DNA of 64,000 nt from Angiostrongylus vasorum (Eukaryota; Nematoda; Chromadorea; Rhabditida; Metastrongylidae). Location: contig JADANN010000200.1 in NCBI GenBank assembly GCA_018806985.1, positions 210,001 to 274,000 on the forward strand, given 5' to 3'. A program made the position numbers and the translations under genes. The notes beneath the pieces are model-generated. The model had not been told where the DNA came from. It was given only the letters and a program-made list of their open reading frames with translations, and made no database searches. This document shows, in pieces, positions 52,501 through 64,000 of the stretch (position 1 is its first letter; every line of letters begins with the position of its first letter).

Positions 52501-54125
52501 AAAAAAAAGCAGATATTAATTCTCTATAACGGGCTTAGTGTTTCCTACAGCACTAATAAGCAGCAACCATCATCACAGGTGGCTCCTTCAAACGCATGGT
52601 TAGCTTGATTGCAGTACAACCATAATTACACAAGAATTTCATATCACTCTAGTCAAGGATCACACAATGTTGCAAGAAGAAGGAACAAGAAGCAAAAGCA
52701 AGTAGAGCGCCATTAGAGGTTTTCAACATAACCCTCACCTTTGTAGGAAAGCTATATCGAATGAGATCGAATCGATGATTATAAAATAAGAACTTATATT
52801 CGAAAAACATCAAAATCTCATGATTGACTTTCCGTTTACGCGGCATTGATTGAATAATTCACCGTTTTCTTCATGAGTCGGCCTAAGGCTTTAAACAGTG
52901 AGATTCATTCAATGCAATATTTGCTACGGTTTCGGTGGTTTCGCCTGCTTCAGAACTCATTATTCTCTTCCTGAGGCCATACTCCTAATATTAAACACAG
53001 TAAGATTCCTTAGCCGCCCTTCTTCAGTTCAACATGGATGTTGCACTACTTACATCAGCTTAGATCAAAGAGAGGAGTGGTGTAGTCGATTTTGGTCTTT
53101 TTTCGATTTTGCTTAATGCCCATCTTCTGGTAGACCGCATAATTTGTCTTGCCGTCTTCGTTTGATGAACCACAGGAGGGCTCAATGTTTAGCACAACAG
53201 CGGAGAAAATAGATCGTTTGTCTGGCTAATATAATCTTTTCTCTCTGTGACAGGGCTTCCTAAGTACTTAACTATTAGATTTTTCGGTAGAATACTAACT
53301 GATGTTTCGACGGCTTGGACTTCTGAGAGCTCAGAGCTACTTCAAAATTGCCAACCGAAAATTCACCCTAGTTTTTCAAGGCTCTCAAGTAGTAGGGATT
53401 CCGTGCATCTCGTCAGAAGCGATTTTTTCCGATAACTGAAGAAGATTGGAGTTGGATTTACTTCAACTGGTCAACTTTATAAAAGTATTTACGAGTAGAA
53501 ATGACATAACCACAGCTATTTGAGAAGAAACCATGACGTAATGTGGGATAATACGTTATAAATGCTTCTTTTTCTTCTTTACAAAGACTTTAGCAGACAG
53601 CTACTAGGTGCAGTGAACACAGGAGACGACATAAAGAAGAAATAGAGTAGGAAGAAAGCAGTACGCTCGTATTTAAGGATAACAGAAAAACTACCGATAA
53701 CCGGCTGAAGGAGCCAGAACTGTGCGTTCTAATTCAAGCAGCTTTCAATTAAAAATCCCAAGCCTCTGAACCGACTCTTTTAACTAAAAACCTTAAAGCA
53801 CTGAACTTTTTGTAGCCAACTATAATCAATTCTAAATGTCTTACAAAACTAACATTTTAGCTAATAATTACGAGAGAAGACTTTTCATGTAAAAGGTGAG
53901 CTTTTGCAAAGGACAGTTTTAACCGTGCCGAAAATTGAGGGCTAACATCCTTGGATAATTCGAGATGCAAATAAAAAAACGGTAGTATGAGTTTTAACGC
54001 CTAACCTCATTGAATAGTAAAAGCTACGCTGTCGCTTATTATTAGGCGTATACGATCAGCTTCCACTTTATCCTGAAAAAAGTGGAAACATAATGGGCTA
54101 CACATGAAGAGTGAGTGGTACTCAC
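52501..54125. other. Intergenic with two hairpin-motif scraps
   Basis: 52915-52955 (CTACGGTTTCGGTGGTTTCG, CCTGCTTCAGAAC) and 53295-53330 (ACTGATGTTTCGACGGCTTG) are minus-sense remnants of the PLE motif. No gene supported. Confidence 0.4.
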
Positions 54126-54149
54126 AAGTCAAGAAGACAGATATAATTA

Positions 54150-54400
54150 TTTATATGATCTTATAAACTGATCTTCTTTGCTGATGCGAGGTTGGTATAC
54201 GTCTTCGTTGTCGTTGTCGTTGAGTCGCACTCGTAACATCACGGCTCTGAGGAAGGCGAGATCGCCGAAACGTCAGTCATCGACCAACAACACCAACAAC
54301 AATGACACATCAGCTAAACAAGATCAATTTGTAAGATCATGTAAACAAATATACCAACTATCTGTGCCGAGGTTTATAGAAAGTCGGTCTTTTGAGTTAT
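54150..54400 (+). mobile_element. PLE end fragment with palindromic flanks
   Basis: AACTGATCTTCTTTGCTGAT and GCGAGGTTGGTATACGTCTT, then GTTGTCGTTGTCG, the hairpin motif at 54245-54275 (GAAGGCGAGATCGCCGAAAC), then CCAACAACACCAACAACAAT and AAGATCAATTTGTAAGATCA. Left and right flanks are inverted versions of each other. Confidence 0.7.
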
Positions 54401-55116
54401 CAAGAAGACAGAGTTGTTTTGTCACACGACACACGCGCGCGAATAGAAAAAGCTGATGCCTGTTTGGCTAATTTGACCATTAGTGAGACTGTGGATGATG
54501 AGGTGAAGTTCCATTGAATCTACTAATTTCTCATCACAGTTCTCGCTGACAAAATTCATCAATGAACAGAATATAGTGCAATGATTCTCTTTCCCTCACA
54601 ATATTTTTAAGTCAATATTTTGCCTTTTCACAAATAACGAAGCTAACGAAAAGTTTTTAAATAGTTTTGTGTAGAGATTTTTTTGTTTCTCCGTGATCTT
54701 CCATGATTAATAATAGTGGTGAATGTTATCAATTAATCAGTATATCCATATCCTCTTCTGTTCGTAAGCTTACAAGAGGCCGATATAAAGTCTTTATTGT
54801 AGCTTACTTCCCTGCGCTTTCGTGTTCTTCGGAGTCGCAGTGGTTCGAGTCTCAATTGTTCCTTCCTGTGATAGCAACCTTCGTAGTCGCATTGAGTCGA
54901 ACCATCTGGAGTGGAGCAATGAAGTAAGGGCAGTTGTTGACTGACTGTTCAACTCCGAAACACTTTGTTGAAATATGAAAAGTTGTCACAACGCAAATTA
55001 TGCTTCAGCAACAACAACAACACAGTACAAAGTCTCCTTCAAATGCTATCTAATGGACATTGAGAACGACTCTTGGTTGCAGCCTCTGAATAATAGTGCT
55101 ACACTATCATTACTTT
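54401..55116. other. Intergenic, unassigned
   Basis: No gene or repeat recognised. Short CAACAA-rich run near 55010. Confidence 0.4.
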
Positions 55117-55559
55117 CCACGGATCTCCCTCATATGAGGGATCCCAGTAGCCGGCTAGTCGCGAGGCTACATGGCGCACCCCAGGCGGCGGATAGAGGGT
55201 TTATCGCGGAACAGAAGCGACCTTTGCTTCCCTGAGACGCAAATGGATCCAGAGGACCGACTCCTTCCTGTTTCTGCTGCGCCGATTTGGCACATACTTT
55301 TTGTATTCACGAGGCGCGGATTGTATTCTACGAATCAATTCGGCCAAAAACCCTGCAATCAGGTTACAGTGAAGTATAAGGGAGGCGGTTAGGAGTCGCC
55401 TTCAGCAAACAAGCTCCATGCCCACTCTGGGAGAACCTGGCTAGCTACCCATGAGTATACCCAGCCCCCACGTTCAGAGCCCAGCAAGCTATACGTTGGT
55501 ATCAAAAAAGCTAAAAAACAGGAAAAAAACGGGCCTCATTCCCTTGACCTCGAAAGAGC

Positions 55560-56370
55560 CCCAAATTCGTCAGCGTTGGGTAGGACGAGTACGGAAAGAC
55601 TGCTAAAATCTCAGTGCCAATGGAAGCTGCCTGGATTGCAAAGAACTAAGGTGGCGATCTGTACCTACAATGCACGTACGCTTGCATCCGAGTCCTCGAC
55701 AGAAGACTTGCTCATGCAAACAAGAAGTATAAGGTAAGATGTAATCGGCGTGGTCAAGACGAGAAGACGCCACCTATTCAACAACGTTTATGACACCGGA
55801 GAAGAACTGTTCCTCGGAACATGCGATAGTAGAGAAGTCGGCGGTGTCGGCGTTCTCATCAACACGAACAACTAACAATCCGAATGGGACGTTTACGAAT
55901 GAAAAGATGTGCATCAATACCGACCGACTTTGACAATCTTCGTCGTTTACTCGCCGACATCAAACTATGACGAAGAAGTCGAAGTGTTATATATGGACTT
56001 GGGGAAGCTCTACATAGAAGACCAAACATTCTTCAAGGTCATCATTGGAGATTTCAACGCCAAGATTGGACCAAGAAGAACGTCTGAAGAACGTCACATT
56101 GGGACCCACGGATTAGAACGGAACGAAAAGGGTGAGCGGCTCTCTGACTTATGACGACCAAGACTATCCATGGTAACTCGCAGTTCCAGAAGCCCCAGCC
56201 TCAACGCTGGACGTGGGAGTCTCCCAATGGAGAGTACCATAACGAAATAGACCACATCATAGTAAATAGAAGGTTTTGCCTAACCGATGTCGCTGTTGTC
56301 CCAAAAATCTACACGGGATCAGACCACCGTCTCCTTCTTGTAAGATTCTATTTCTCGCGGAAAGGAAAAT
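55560..56370 (+). pseudogene. RTE APE-like endonuclease, frameshifted
   Basis: Frames over 55640-56370 contain TYNARTLASES-like sequence, then [32 protein letters not shown] (intact where the 2045 copy has a stop), and EYHNEIDHIIVNRRF with TGSDHRLLL at the C-terminal catalytic His region. Broken near 55740-55880 (stop in the middle of the domain) and 56150. Confidence 0.83.
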
Positions 56371-57990
56371 AAGCCGTTAAATTCAAAACGCGAAGTTCCA
56401 GAACCACCATAAACTGGGACTTATTCAATTCATTAGCCGGCTGTTGGAAAGATGCCGTTGTCGATAACATCGAGGAATACGATCGGCTCATTCAACATCT
56501 TCACGTTAGCGCTACGAAAACTGAGAGTATGAAAGTCACCAAGAGACCTCTGTCTCCAGAAACACTCGAGTTGATACGCCAGCGTGGTATCGGACGAGCT
56601 GCAGGCAACCGCGAACTAACTTCCCAACTTGCAAAACAATGCAGACAGGCGATAAAGGAAGATTAAAGAGAGAAGAGCAGCAGCAATGGTTGAAGCTGCA
56701 GAGGCCGGGAAAAGCATTGGCAAAGCTCACCGAAGCTTCGCTGATTACGAGACCAAGATGGTTGCACTCCGACGCCCAGACGGAACATTTGCATCGTCTA
56801 GAAAGGCAATGAAGGCAGTCATTCACAAATACTACTGTCTTCGATAGCCACGTCCACCTTCTGTCATATGAAGTAAAGGAGGATGGATATGTTGCACCAC
56901 CGGTTCCCATTCCGAAATCCGACATCCCATTTCGTCGATGAAAAATCGAAGAGCACCAGATCAGGATAGGATAAGACTAAAACAAGGACCCTGCCCAGTG
57001 CAAGCCCAGCAAGACCGTCTTATTCTTTCAAGAAGGATGACCTGCACGATATCGGCAACTACCGTCCAATCTGCTTGCTGGCTGTCGTCTACAAACTTTT
57101 TCACTCGAGTCATCCTGAATAGGAATGGCAGAACACTGGACGAAGGACAACCAAGTGAGCAGGCAAGGTTTCGAAAAGGATGTAGTACGACACACCACGT
57201 ACACATGATAACAAGACTCACTAAAATATTGTGAGAGTACAAAAGACCGCTCTGTCTCACTTTCATCGATTTAAAGAAGGCCTTTGACTCCGATCGAAGC
57301 AGTCATGGAAGCTCTTGATGGTCAAGGAGATCCTGGTCAGTATATAAAGATTCACGTCCAAAGAGGGCTTAGGCAAGGCGATGCCATCTCGCCAAAATTA
57401 TTTACCGCAACCTTCGAAAACGTCATGCAAACATTAGAATGGAACAGCACTGGAGTGAAAATCGAGCTGATAACATCGTCCTTATGACACCAAACATTAA
57501 CCAAGCGGAACGAATGTTTGCTGACTTCGATGAAGTCTGTGGGAAGAGCGGTCTTCCACTGAATCGCGCAAAACCGAACGGAACGATTACCTCCGAATGC
57601 TCCAATTATGTCTATCTTGGTTGGGAAATCAATATGATGAACGACTTAGCCCCCAGAGTTGAGCAGAAGGAAACGAGCGGCTTGGGGTGCTTTCAAGAGC
57701 ATCGAACTAAGAACACCCCTACACCATGCCCACCTTTTCGATTGAACGGTACTTCCTGCCCTAACGTATGCTTCAGAAACCTGGTCGCTGCGTGAGCAGG
57801 ATGAAAGAACACTCATCGTTATTGAACGTGTAGTTGAAAGGACGATTGGAAGCGATCCGAAGCTCCGACCTGCGTCAACGATCAAAAATCAAGGACGCCG
57901 TTCTGTACGTCATACAGTAAGGTGTGCCGAACACGTAATGCGTGTGAATGACAACTGATGAACAACAGCGATGTTAAACGCACTGCAAGA
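56371..57990 (+). pseudogene. RTE reverse transcriptase, frameshifted
   Basis: Linker (56440-56700), then RRAPDQDRIRLK, NYRPICLLAVVYK-like sequence split by a shift near 57090, LTFIDLKKAFDS near 57250-57290, and RGLRQGDAISPKLF near 57360-57400. The motif C region near 57466-57480 reads RADNIV where the other copy has FADDI, so a catalytic Asp is lost. The thumb region continues to the ASETWSLREQDERTLIVIER-like part. Confidence 0.83.
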
Positions 57991-58180
57991 AGACCACCGA
58001 CTCGATGGTAAGAGTTCTTCAGGAAAAGCCTAGAAGAAAAATATGCTGCTCGATGGGTCCCGTGGAGCGAGCAGAACCCACTGGGCTACTCTTGCACGCG
58101 ACAGGGAAAAATGGAAGGCTTACTGGCTCCCACTCGAGTCACTCGACGTTCAACGGGACTACAGGTGATACAGGTGATCT

Positions 58181-58925
58181 TAACTGTTATTCGTAATGCT
58201 TTCATTTCTGAGGAGGCCCCGGGGTCATTATGTACTCCGATATCGAGGATCGAAGCTGTTATGATTTCTGAATAACTTTTTTTCGAACTACAGGTGATGT
58301 GTGTCCATCATTTTCGTTCTGTTTTATTCCTCCAGTAATGCGTGCCAAACTCTTCATAGGAAATATAAATAAGTAGCTTGTCGTGCGCCGAATGTTCTGT
58401 GGATTGAAGTCGGACTTATTTATTGAACGCTACTCCGAGAGGCAGCCGTGAACTTCATAATCACCTTATTAAAGGACTTCTAAAGTCCGATAGAACACTT
58501 TGTATTTTCATGTATTCCACATAAGCTTTCTTCTTCACGAACAGTGGTACGGTTTTTCCTCAACTATTGACAGCATAAATCATCTTACAGAAGACGTGAG
58601 AAATGGCCTCGATTACGCAGTAGAGGGGTTGTTTTTTGGTTGTGAGCTTCCTGTTTTTGTTTTTTTAAGAACATGCCTAGTCTTTTATCAATGGCTTTCC
58701 TCTTTATTTGTTGGTGCTGACTGTCCCTCTCTTCGGACCGGCTTTACAGCGGAGGGGGGACGTTGGAGGTTCTACGTATACGAAGTCCAGGGCCTCAGCT
58801 TAAACTCTAGAATTGATCAAGCCAATGCCATGAATTACATTGAACGTGAAAACAAGGTTACAAATATAGAACATTCATAATATCTTTTTCAACTCCATAG
58901 TTCCTCCTCAGTTATAATTCGCTCA
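58181..58925. other. Intergenic, unassigned
   Basis: The 126-codon frame 58500-58880 has no recognised domain and its codon content does not look constrained. I do not call it a gene. Confidence 0.4.
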
Positions 58926-58927
58926 AA

Positions 58928-59055
58928 AAACCTGATCGCTATGTGAGTAAAATGAAAGATCGCTTAGCGTTATTGAACCTGCAGTGGAAAGAATAATGTT
59001 AGGAGCATCCAGTACCACTCAGTTAAGAAAAAGGAACCAAGATTCCGATAATAAA
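58928..59055 (+). mobile_element. RTE internal fragment
   Basis: CCTGATCGCTATGTGAGTAA, AGCGTTATTGAACCTGCAGT and GGAAAGAATAATGTTAGGAG match RTE sequence near 57780-57850. Only about 120 bp, directly next to a SINE1. Confidence 0.6.
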
Positions 59056-59059
59056 AGGA

Positions 59060-59335
59060 AACGCTCTCGGCGTTGATCAATCCCCTGAGGGATGTGCCAT
59101 GGATTCGATTTCTTCAAGCATCGTTGTAAGTGATTGAATGCATATTTGACCTTTACAGTGACACGCGGTGGCCTACCGATGTATCGAACCAGTGCTGCTA
59201 TCCTTCCCAGACAAGTCTGGTACCAATTCGCCGACCTCGGAGGAATGGAAGGCTTGGTGGGCTTTCGACGAGAGAATCGATCCCACCTGTATTACAGGGC
59301 GCCTCCGACCACTGCTCTACACGCCATTTATTTCC
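59060..59335 (-). mobile_element. SINE1 copy, minus strand
   Basis: CTCGGCGTTGATCAATCCCC, GTGACACGCGGTGG, CAGACAAGTCTGGTACCAAT and GGGCGCCTCCGACCACTGC are the reverse of the SINE1 blocks in the expected order. Confidence 0.82.
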
Positions 59336-59544
59336 TTCCATTGTTATGTGCTTAGGTATTCCTTGTTCAGTTCTTCTTTGAATAGTTCTGGTATTCTAAT
59401 GTAAAAACCTATCAAATTATGCCTGGATGTCACCATATTTTTTCAGCAAATAATAAGAAAATAAATCCATGTTAAAGGTGCGAAAATTAGTGACGCTATT
59501 ACAAGTCAAAATGTAGAAAATCAGTTAGACCGTGAATTTAATGC

Positions 59545-59740
59545 GTCTGAATGATAGCCGAAGAATAGCTGTTAGCGACTTGGTTCCTCATGACATAGGA
59601 AGCAAGAAGACCACCTATTCGGTGGTCAGATTTTCCAAGGAGCAATTGTGGTGAACAGCTAGTCTCCATAGTGAGCACAGCACACTCGGCGACTCTGCAT
59701 GCGACAGGAAGAAACGAACATTTTAATCGGACCCCTTTAC
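59545..59740 (+). mobile_element. RTE 3' fragment
   Basis: AAGAAGACCACCTATTCGGT, TTTTCCAAGGAGC and GACTCTGCATGCGACAGGAA match the last coding part and 3' region of the 55117 element (57985-58110). Confidence 0.6.
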
Positions 59741-59956
59741 GAGACTTGGCAGTTGAAATGGCGTGATACTTGTTTTCCTGTCAAAGCAGGTTTTCCCACA
59801 AGTTTTCAGACACTCCCAAGGTAATTCGAAAATTCCTAGGTTGCTACAGTAGCCACCTATTGTTATGAATAGTGCGAGGATTACTGCACTCGCTAAAATA
59901 TTTTAATAGGCATGAGCCTCACGAAGAGCGGCGGCATTTCCTCAAGTGTTCGTCGG

Positions 59957-62250
59957 TTTCCACGGATCACCCTCACTGAGTGATATCACATGTTAATGAG
60001 GAGGCTACGTGGATCTCCCAAGTGGCGTTGCATTCCGACGCTGCAGATGAATACAGGGGTAATACAGGCCACTTTCTACAAGGCAGTTAGACCAAAGCCT
60101 ATATCAAAATGTCTGGAAGGTGGAGGAGGAAAGTTGGGAAGAGAGAATTGCTAACCGCCTCCAAGAAATGAACTCTCGTTTAGATCATGAAAGATTGGCA
60201 AGCTACCCTTGACTATACGCAGCGCACTTTCTAAACCAACCAAACTGTAGGTGGATATCAATGGCTAAACGTAGCAAAATAAGTGGGCATCACTATCGTG
60301 GCCACGTTGGACACCCTGATAGGTAATGTTGGGTTGTAACGAGGCGGAGAGGCTGCCAAAAATCGTACGGCTCTTCTCGGCTACCTAAATCGCGAAGGGA
60401 AAGGTGACTATTCGTACCTCCACTCCACGTCCACTACCATATGTGGCAGGGTGAGACGAAAAGACGCTGATCATTAACGCTTCCTATGACACCGGAGAAG
60501 AACTGTTTCTCGGAACATGCAACAGTGGAGAAGCTGGTTGCGTCAGCATTCTCGACAACACGAATTTGGTCATCAACATCGACAAATTTGAGCAACTAAC
60601 AGCTCGAATCGAAAGCGTGGACGTCTATAGTTTGGGTTATTAGTTGCTCTGACGACAACCTTGATCAATACCGGTCTTGACAATCTCCGTAGCTCAGGCA
60701 TCGGCATTAAGCTATGACGAGGACAAAATCGAAGCGACATGGACTTGGAAATGCTCTACGGAGGAGACCATACCTTTCTTAAGGTATTTATTTAAGATTT
60801 TAACGGTAAGATTACAGCCGGACAACGTCCGAAAACAATCATTTTGAAGCCAACAGTAGTATGAAAAGGACAGGCTGAATAGATACGTGAGCTTATCACA
60901 ACAACGTAGATCATCGGTAGTAACTCACATTTCCAGAAGCACCACTTTCAGCGCTGGACGTATTATTCTCCCAATGGAGTCCACGCCATGATAAGTCTTG
61001 CCTAATATGTACCGCCGTTGTGCCGGATTTTTACATGCTTCCTTAGCGAAAGATTCCATTTCTCGAACCAGAAGAGAAGGGCGCGAAATTCAAAACAGGT
61101 GCTCAAAGCCGCGACAACTGCGACTAGTTCAAATCATTGGAAGGTTTTGAAATTGTGGCGTATGGAGCTAGGGAACTATACAAGCATGTGCCTATCTCCA
61201 AAAGCACTCGAGTTAGTCGAGCAATGACATAAGCAACAGACAACTGACAGCTCATGTTGGAACATCCATGGATATTCATAAAGGTGGCAAAAGAAACTCT
61301 CAACGAGGAAAGAGCAGAAGTAATGGCTAAAGCAGTAGAAGCCGAGAAGAGCATTGGCAACGCTCGATAACACTTTGCCAACTACAAGGCCAAGATGGTC
61401 GCACTCCGGTGTCCATTCGGAACTTGCAGGTTCGAGGAAGACAGTGGAGGACATTATCGACGACTGCTACTCTAATCTCTTCAGTAATCACGTTCTTCTG
61501 ATCTGATACGATTAATGGAGAATAGATATGTGATTCCCATTGGTTATGCCTTCCAAAATCCCACGTGCTGTCTCGTAGGCAAGGAATCATAGAGCACTCG
61601 GTCTGGATAGGACATGACTTGAATACTAACTAAGAAACCTTCCATCAGTTTTCATCAGAATCACCAAACCAGCTTTCCATACGTTAACTTTTAGAAAGCA
61701 GGGTTTCTTTTAAATGAAAGACCAGCAAGATTATATTGAAAGGCAACCCCGACACCGAAAACTATCACGAAATCTGCCTGATGTCTGTGGTCTATAGACT
61801 CTTCACTCGAGTCGTCCACCAAACGATTGACAGACAATAGACAAACAGAGCCATGGGAGCAAGCAAGTCCAGAATAGATTCGGAATAATAGGCTACATCC
61901 ACATGATAACAAGACTTATTAGAGGAAACCCTAAGTTCTGGTCAACGTCAATTCACAAAGATTCGCTCCGCCATTGTGTGCGCCTTAACGTCGAAAATAA
62001 CCCGGCCCGGACAGATAATGCATGTGAAAGACAACTGATAAAGAAGAGCCGTTAGCGACTGGATTTTTTTGGGATGCCAACTGTACAGCAGGAACACCAC
62101 CGACCTGATGGTCAGACTTTCCCACGAACGCATTACATGCCCAGCAAAGGGAACCAACTGGACACTCTACCTCTGAACAGGAGCAAAGGGAGACTCTACT
62201 TGCGTCCGCTGGATCTAGTCAACTATTAACGGGACGACGGCTGCACAGAT
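59957..62250 (+). mobile_element. Old RTE-type element, plus strand
   Basis: Begins CCACGGATCACCCTCACTGA and ends near ACGGGACGACGGCTGCACAG. It follows the RTE order with many indels: endonuclease traces (TTCTTAAGGTATTTATTTAA where IIGDFN should be), the linker with CGAAATTCAAAACAGGTGCT, RT trace near 61730-61860 and 3' region near 62080-62200. No frame over 100 codons remains. The oldest of the RTE copies here. Confidence 0.75.
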
Positions 62251-62749
62251 AATTCGACGACTTATGGAATTCAGCATTGTTTTATTTGTTGTTTAGATTC
62301 GTAAACCTTCTCATTTTTTTTGGAGTTTCCATCCACTACTTTCTTTCTCTATGTAGAATTGCTTCCTATGAAGGCCGCTCGAGTGTTCCCCTCCTCATTC
62401 AACCTGTGTCCTTTCTGTTTGTGTTTTAAACGTTACACCAATTTTCGTTTGAAATACCAATACTAGTCACGAATACATAAAACGCGAATCAACATTCCAA
62501 TCCACTTTTCGAGTTGTCGTGATCTGTACTTTGTTGAGCTGAAATAGAAAAAACACATATTGTTTGTCGCACTGGATAGCTCAGCAGAATTCTAAATTAT
62601 AACTGTACTTGCGATGATGAAAGCAAGTTAAACGAGGAGAGAATGATAAGGCAAAAATTTTTCAAAAGTCACTCACAGAGCTTAAGTACAAAGTTTAGTT
62701 ACAGGCTATAAAAAACATTTCTTTATAGTGACATAGTTTCATCATGACG
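62251..62749. other. Intergenic, unassigned
   Basis: AT-rich sequence between RTE remnants. Confidence 0.4.
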
Positions 62750-63010
62750 ACCAATGTGCTTCTGGGTAACTCACAATTCTAGGAACACTCCAACGTTCAA
62801 TGTAAAGGTCTCTTAATGGAGATCTTGATGTCGAAGCAGAAAACATCGTAAACATAGGTGGAATGTTTTGTTCATATGGTGCTGCACGCTATTCCAACGT
62901 TTGGGTTGGGACTGAACTGTAATTCATTTCTTCACTGAAGAGGAAAAAAAGAGTGCAATTAAAGAAACTGACTCCTAAAACCATAGAAACTGATACTTGT
63001 TCACATATTT
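62750..63010 (+). mobile_element. RTE internal fragment, old
   Basis: TGGGTAACTCACAATTCTAG, CTCTTAATGGAGATC and GAAGCAGAAAACATCGTAAA correspond to the stretch around 56165-56270 of the 55117 element. Further diverged matches continue to about 63000. Confidence 0.5.
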
Positions 63011-64000
63011 ACATGGCATTTACAAAGTTACGGTTGTCATAAACATAAATGACAAATCCTTCTGTAAGCTCCGTCCATTTTAACAAAAGTGAACTTTGAC
63101 TTGGAAATTTGGCCTTGAACTATGCAGAACAAAAAATTATTCATTGTTGTAAAGCACTCTATCGAAGGAGTGATTTAGGAACTATCCCGTGTCACAAAAA
63201 GTGAAAAAAATCGTCGAATATCACAATTTGAAGGTAGCCTTTAAAACCAGGGAGAAGTTTGCAGAGCTGAAGTCCGTTGCTGCTGGTTCTTATGACATGC
63301 CTACCATAAAGCAGCAAGACTTTTCTTAAGAAGGTCTTCTTGAAAAAGTGCGATGCATCCTGATTTCCTAGATCGAGCAGAAACCATTGAATAGCTCCTC
63401 TATGCGAGAAGCAAAACTAAAGAGAACGCCTTTTCTTACTCGAGTTACTCACTCAGTAGAGGTGAATAGGAGCACTAGTAGTAAGATGGGAGGTTACAGC
63501 TTAGTAAAATGGAATGTGCACGATAGACCATTACCGCGAAAGCCATTTTTAATTCGTGTATGAGCAGCAACCCTACTGTGTAAGACAACACCACAAAGCG
63601 ATATGACGCCGTTTGAGCAGTGTTACCCATTCAACTTAGTGCGTACCAGAAGAAAGCGGCATTGCCGTTTTAATCAACTGTGCTGTGAACACTGTATCAT
63701 GTGGAGTTAATCGGTTCCGATGATGGTGAAATCATAGGAATGTTAGCAACAAAAAATTGTTCAGCAACTTTGTGGTAGACTACCAATCAAGATTTTAAAG
63801 ACATTGTGTGTTAACATTTTGGTTAATTGCAAACCATTTGTATCACTAGGTGATAAATCATCTAATTCCAACAATTCAGAGACTCTTAAACTAACACTGT
63901 AATCTTGTGCGATTGTTAAAACTTATGCGATGCCTAATTTTGCTTGGTTGGGACGATGCCTATTTTCACGTCTCTATAGATCTGCTGGTTTTTTCGACAA
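63011..64000. other. Terminal stretch, unassigned
   Basis: No gene, domain or recognised repeat. The open frames are short. Confidence 0.4.

Larger units (their letters stand above)
55117..58180 (+). mobile_element. RTE-type non-LTR retrotransposon, plus strand, defective
   Basis: Begins CCACGGATCTCCCTC and ends with AGGTGATACAGGTGATC, the same ends as the 2045-5474 copy. It has the same order of endonuclease, linker and RT but is about 370 bp shorter, with several small deletions and frameshifts. I found no convincing target duplication. Confidence 0.87.

Noticed and set aside
58500..58880. 126-codon plus-strand frame
   Set aside because: No domain, splice support or homology to the nearby RTE could be seen, and its length is possible by chance.
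63180..63460. Possible mariner or Tc1 transposase remnant
   Set aside because: No catalytic motif, terminal inverted repeat or block order could be recognised.
1..64000. CRISPR arrays, rRNA genes or bacterial operons
   Set aside because: No evenly spaced direct repeats, no rRNA-like blocks, and the coding sequence is split by introns.

Overview
The window is eukaryotic and fits a nematode, probably a strongylid (hookworm-like) worm. It holds short exons with GT/AG introns and T-rich acceptors, a nematode-style globin, mariner, RTE and Penelope-like (PLE) elements, and many tRNA-derived SINEs. There are no rRNA genes, operons or CRISPR arrays. The species call is an inference.

The only host gene I recognise is a plus-strand globin whose exons I placed by hand between 8907 and about 18727. 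Six exons (8907-14606) give a phase-consistent globin fold with A-helix Trp, CD1-region Phe, distal His and proximal His. Three or four further exons (18034-18727) would add a non-globin tail. Its introns are packed with a PLE, SINEs of three families, foldback elements and an unclassified repeat. A second, unrecognised host gene candidate lies on the minus strand at 28453-33033, with four phase-compatible exons and one hydrophobic segment. Weaker minus-strand exon candidates lie at 27666-27723 and 50392-50662.

Most of the rest is transposon. RTE-type non-LTR retrotransposons occur at 1-104 (3' tail), 2045-5474 (minus, nearly full length, perfect 13-bp target duplication), 55117-58180 (plus, frameshifted), 59957-62250 (plus, heavily decayed), and as scraps at 58928-59055, 59545-59740 and 62750-63010. 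A relic of a second RTE-like reverse transcriptase lies at 24860-25440. PLE copies with GIY-YIG endonuclease lie at 9099-10482, 20384-21453, 22553-24721, 34510-35607 and 51470-52200. Deletion derivatives and terminal fragments lie at 6085, 21900, 38110, 48985 and 54180. A dead mariner lies at about 40800-41780.

The remainder is three tRNA-derived SINE families (called SINE1, SINE2 and SINE3 here), an unclassified 380-bp repeat (R1, four copies, one with a 19-bp target duplication), foldbacks and ATT microsatellites. The most interesting threads are the globin tail, the unrecognised minus-strand gene, the hairpin motif conserved at nearly every PLE end, and the head-to-head PLE. All element boundaries are by eye and usually good to 10-30 bp, unless a target duplication fixes them.
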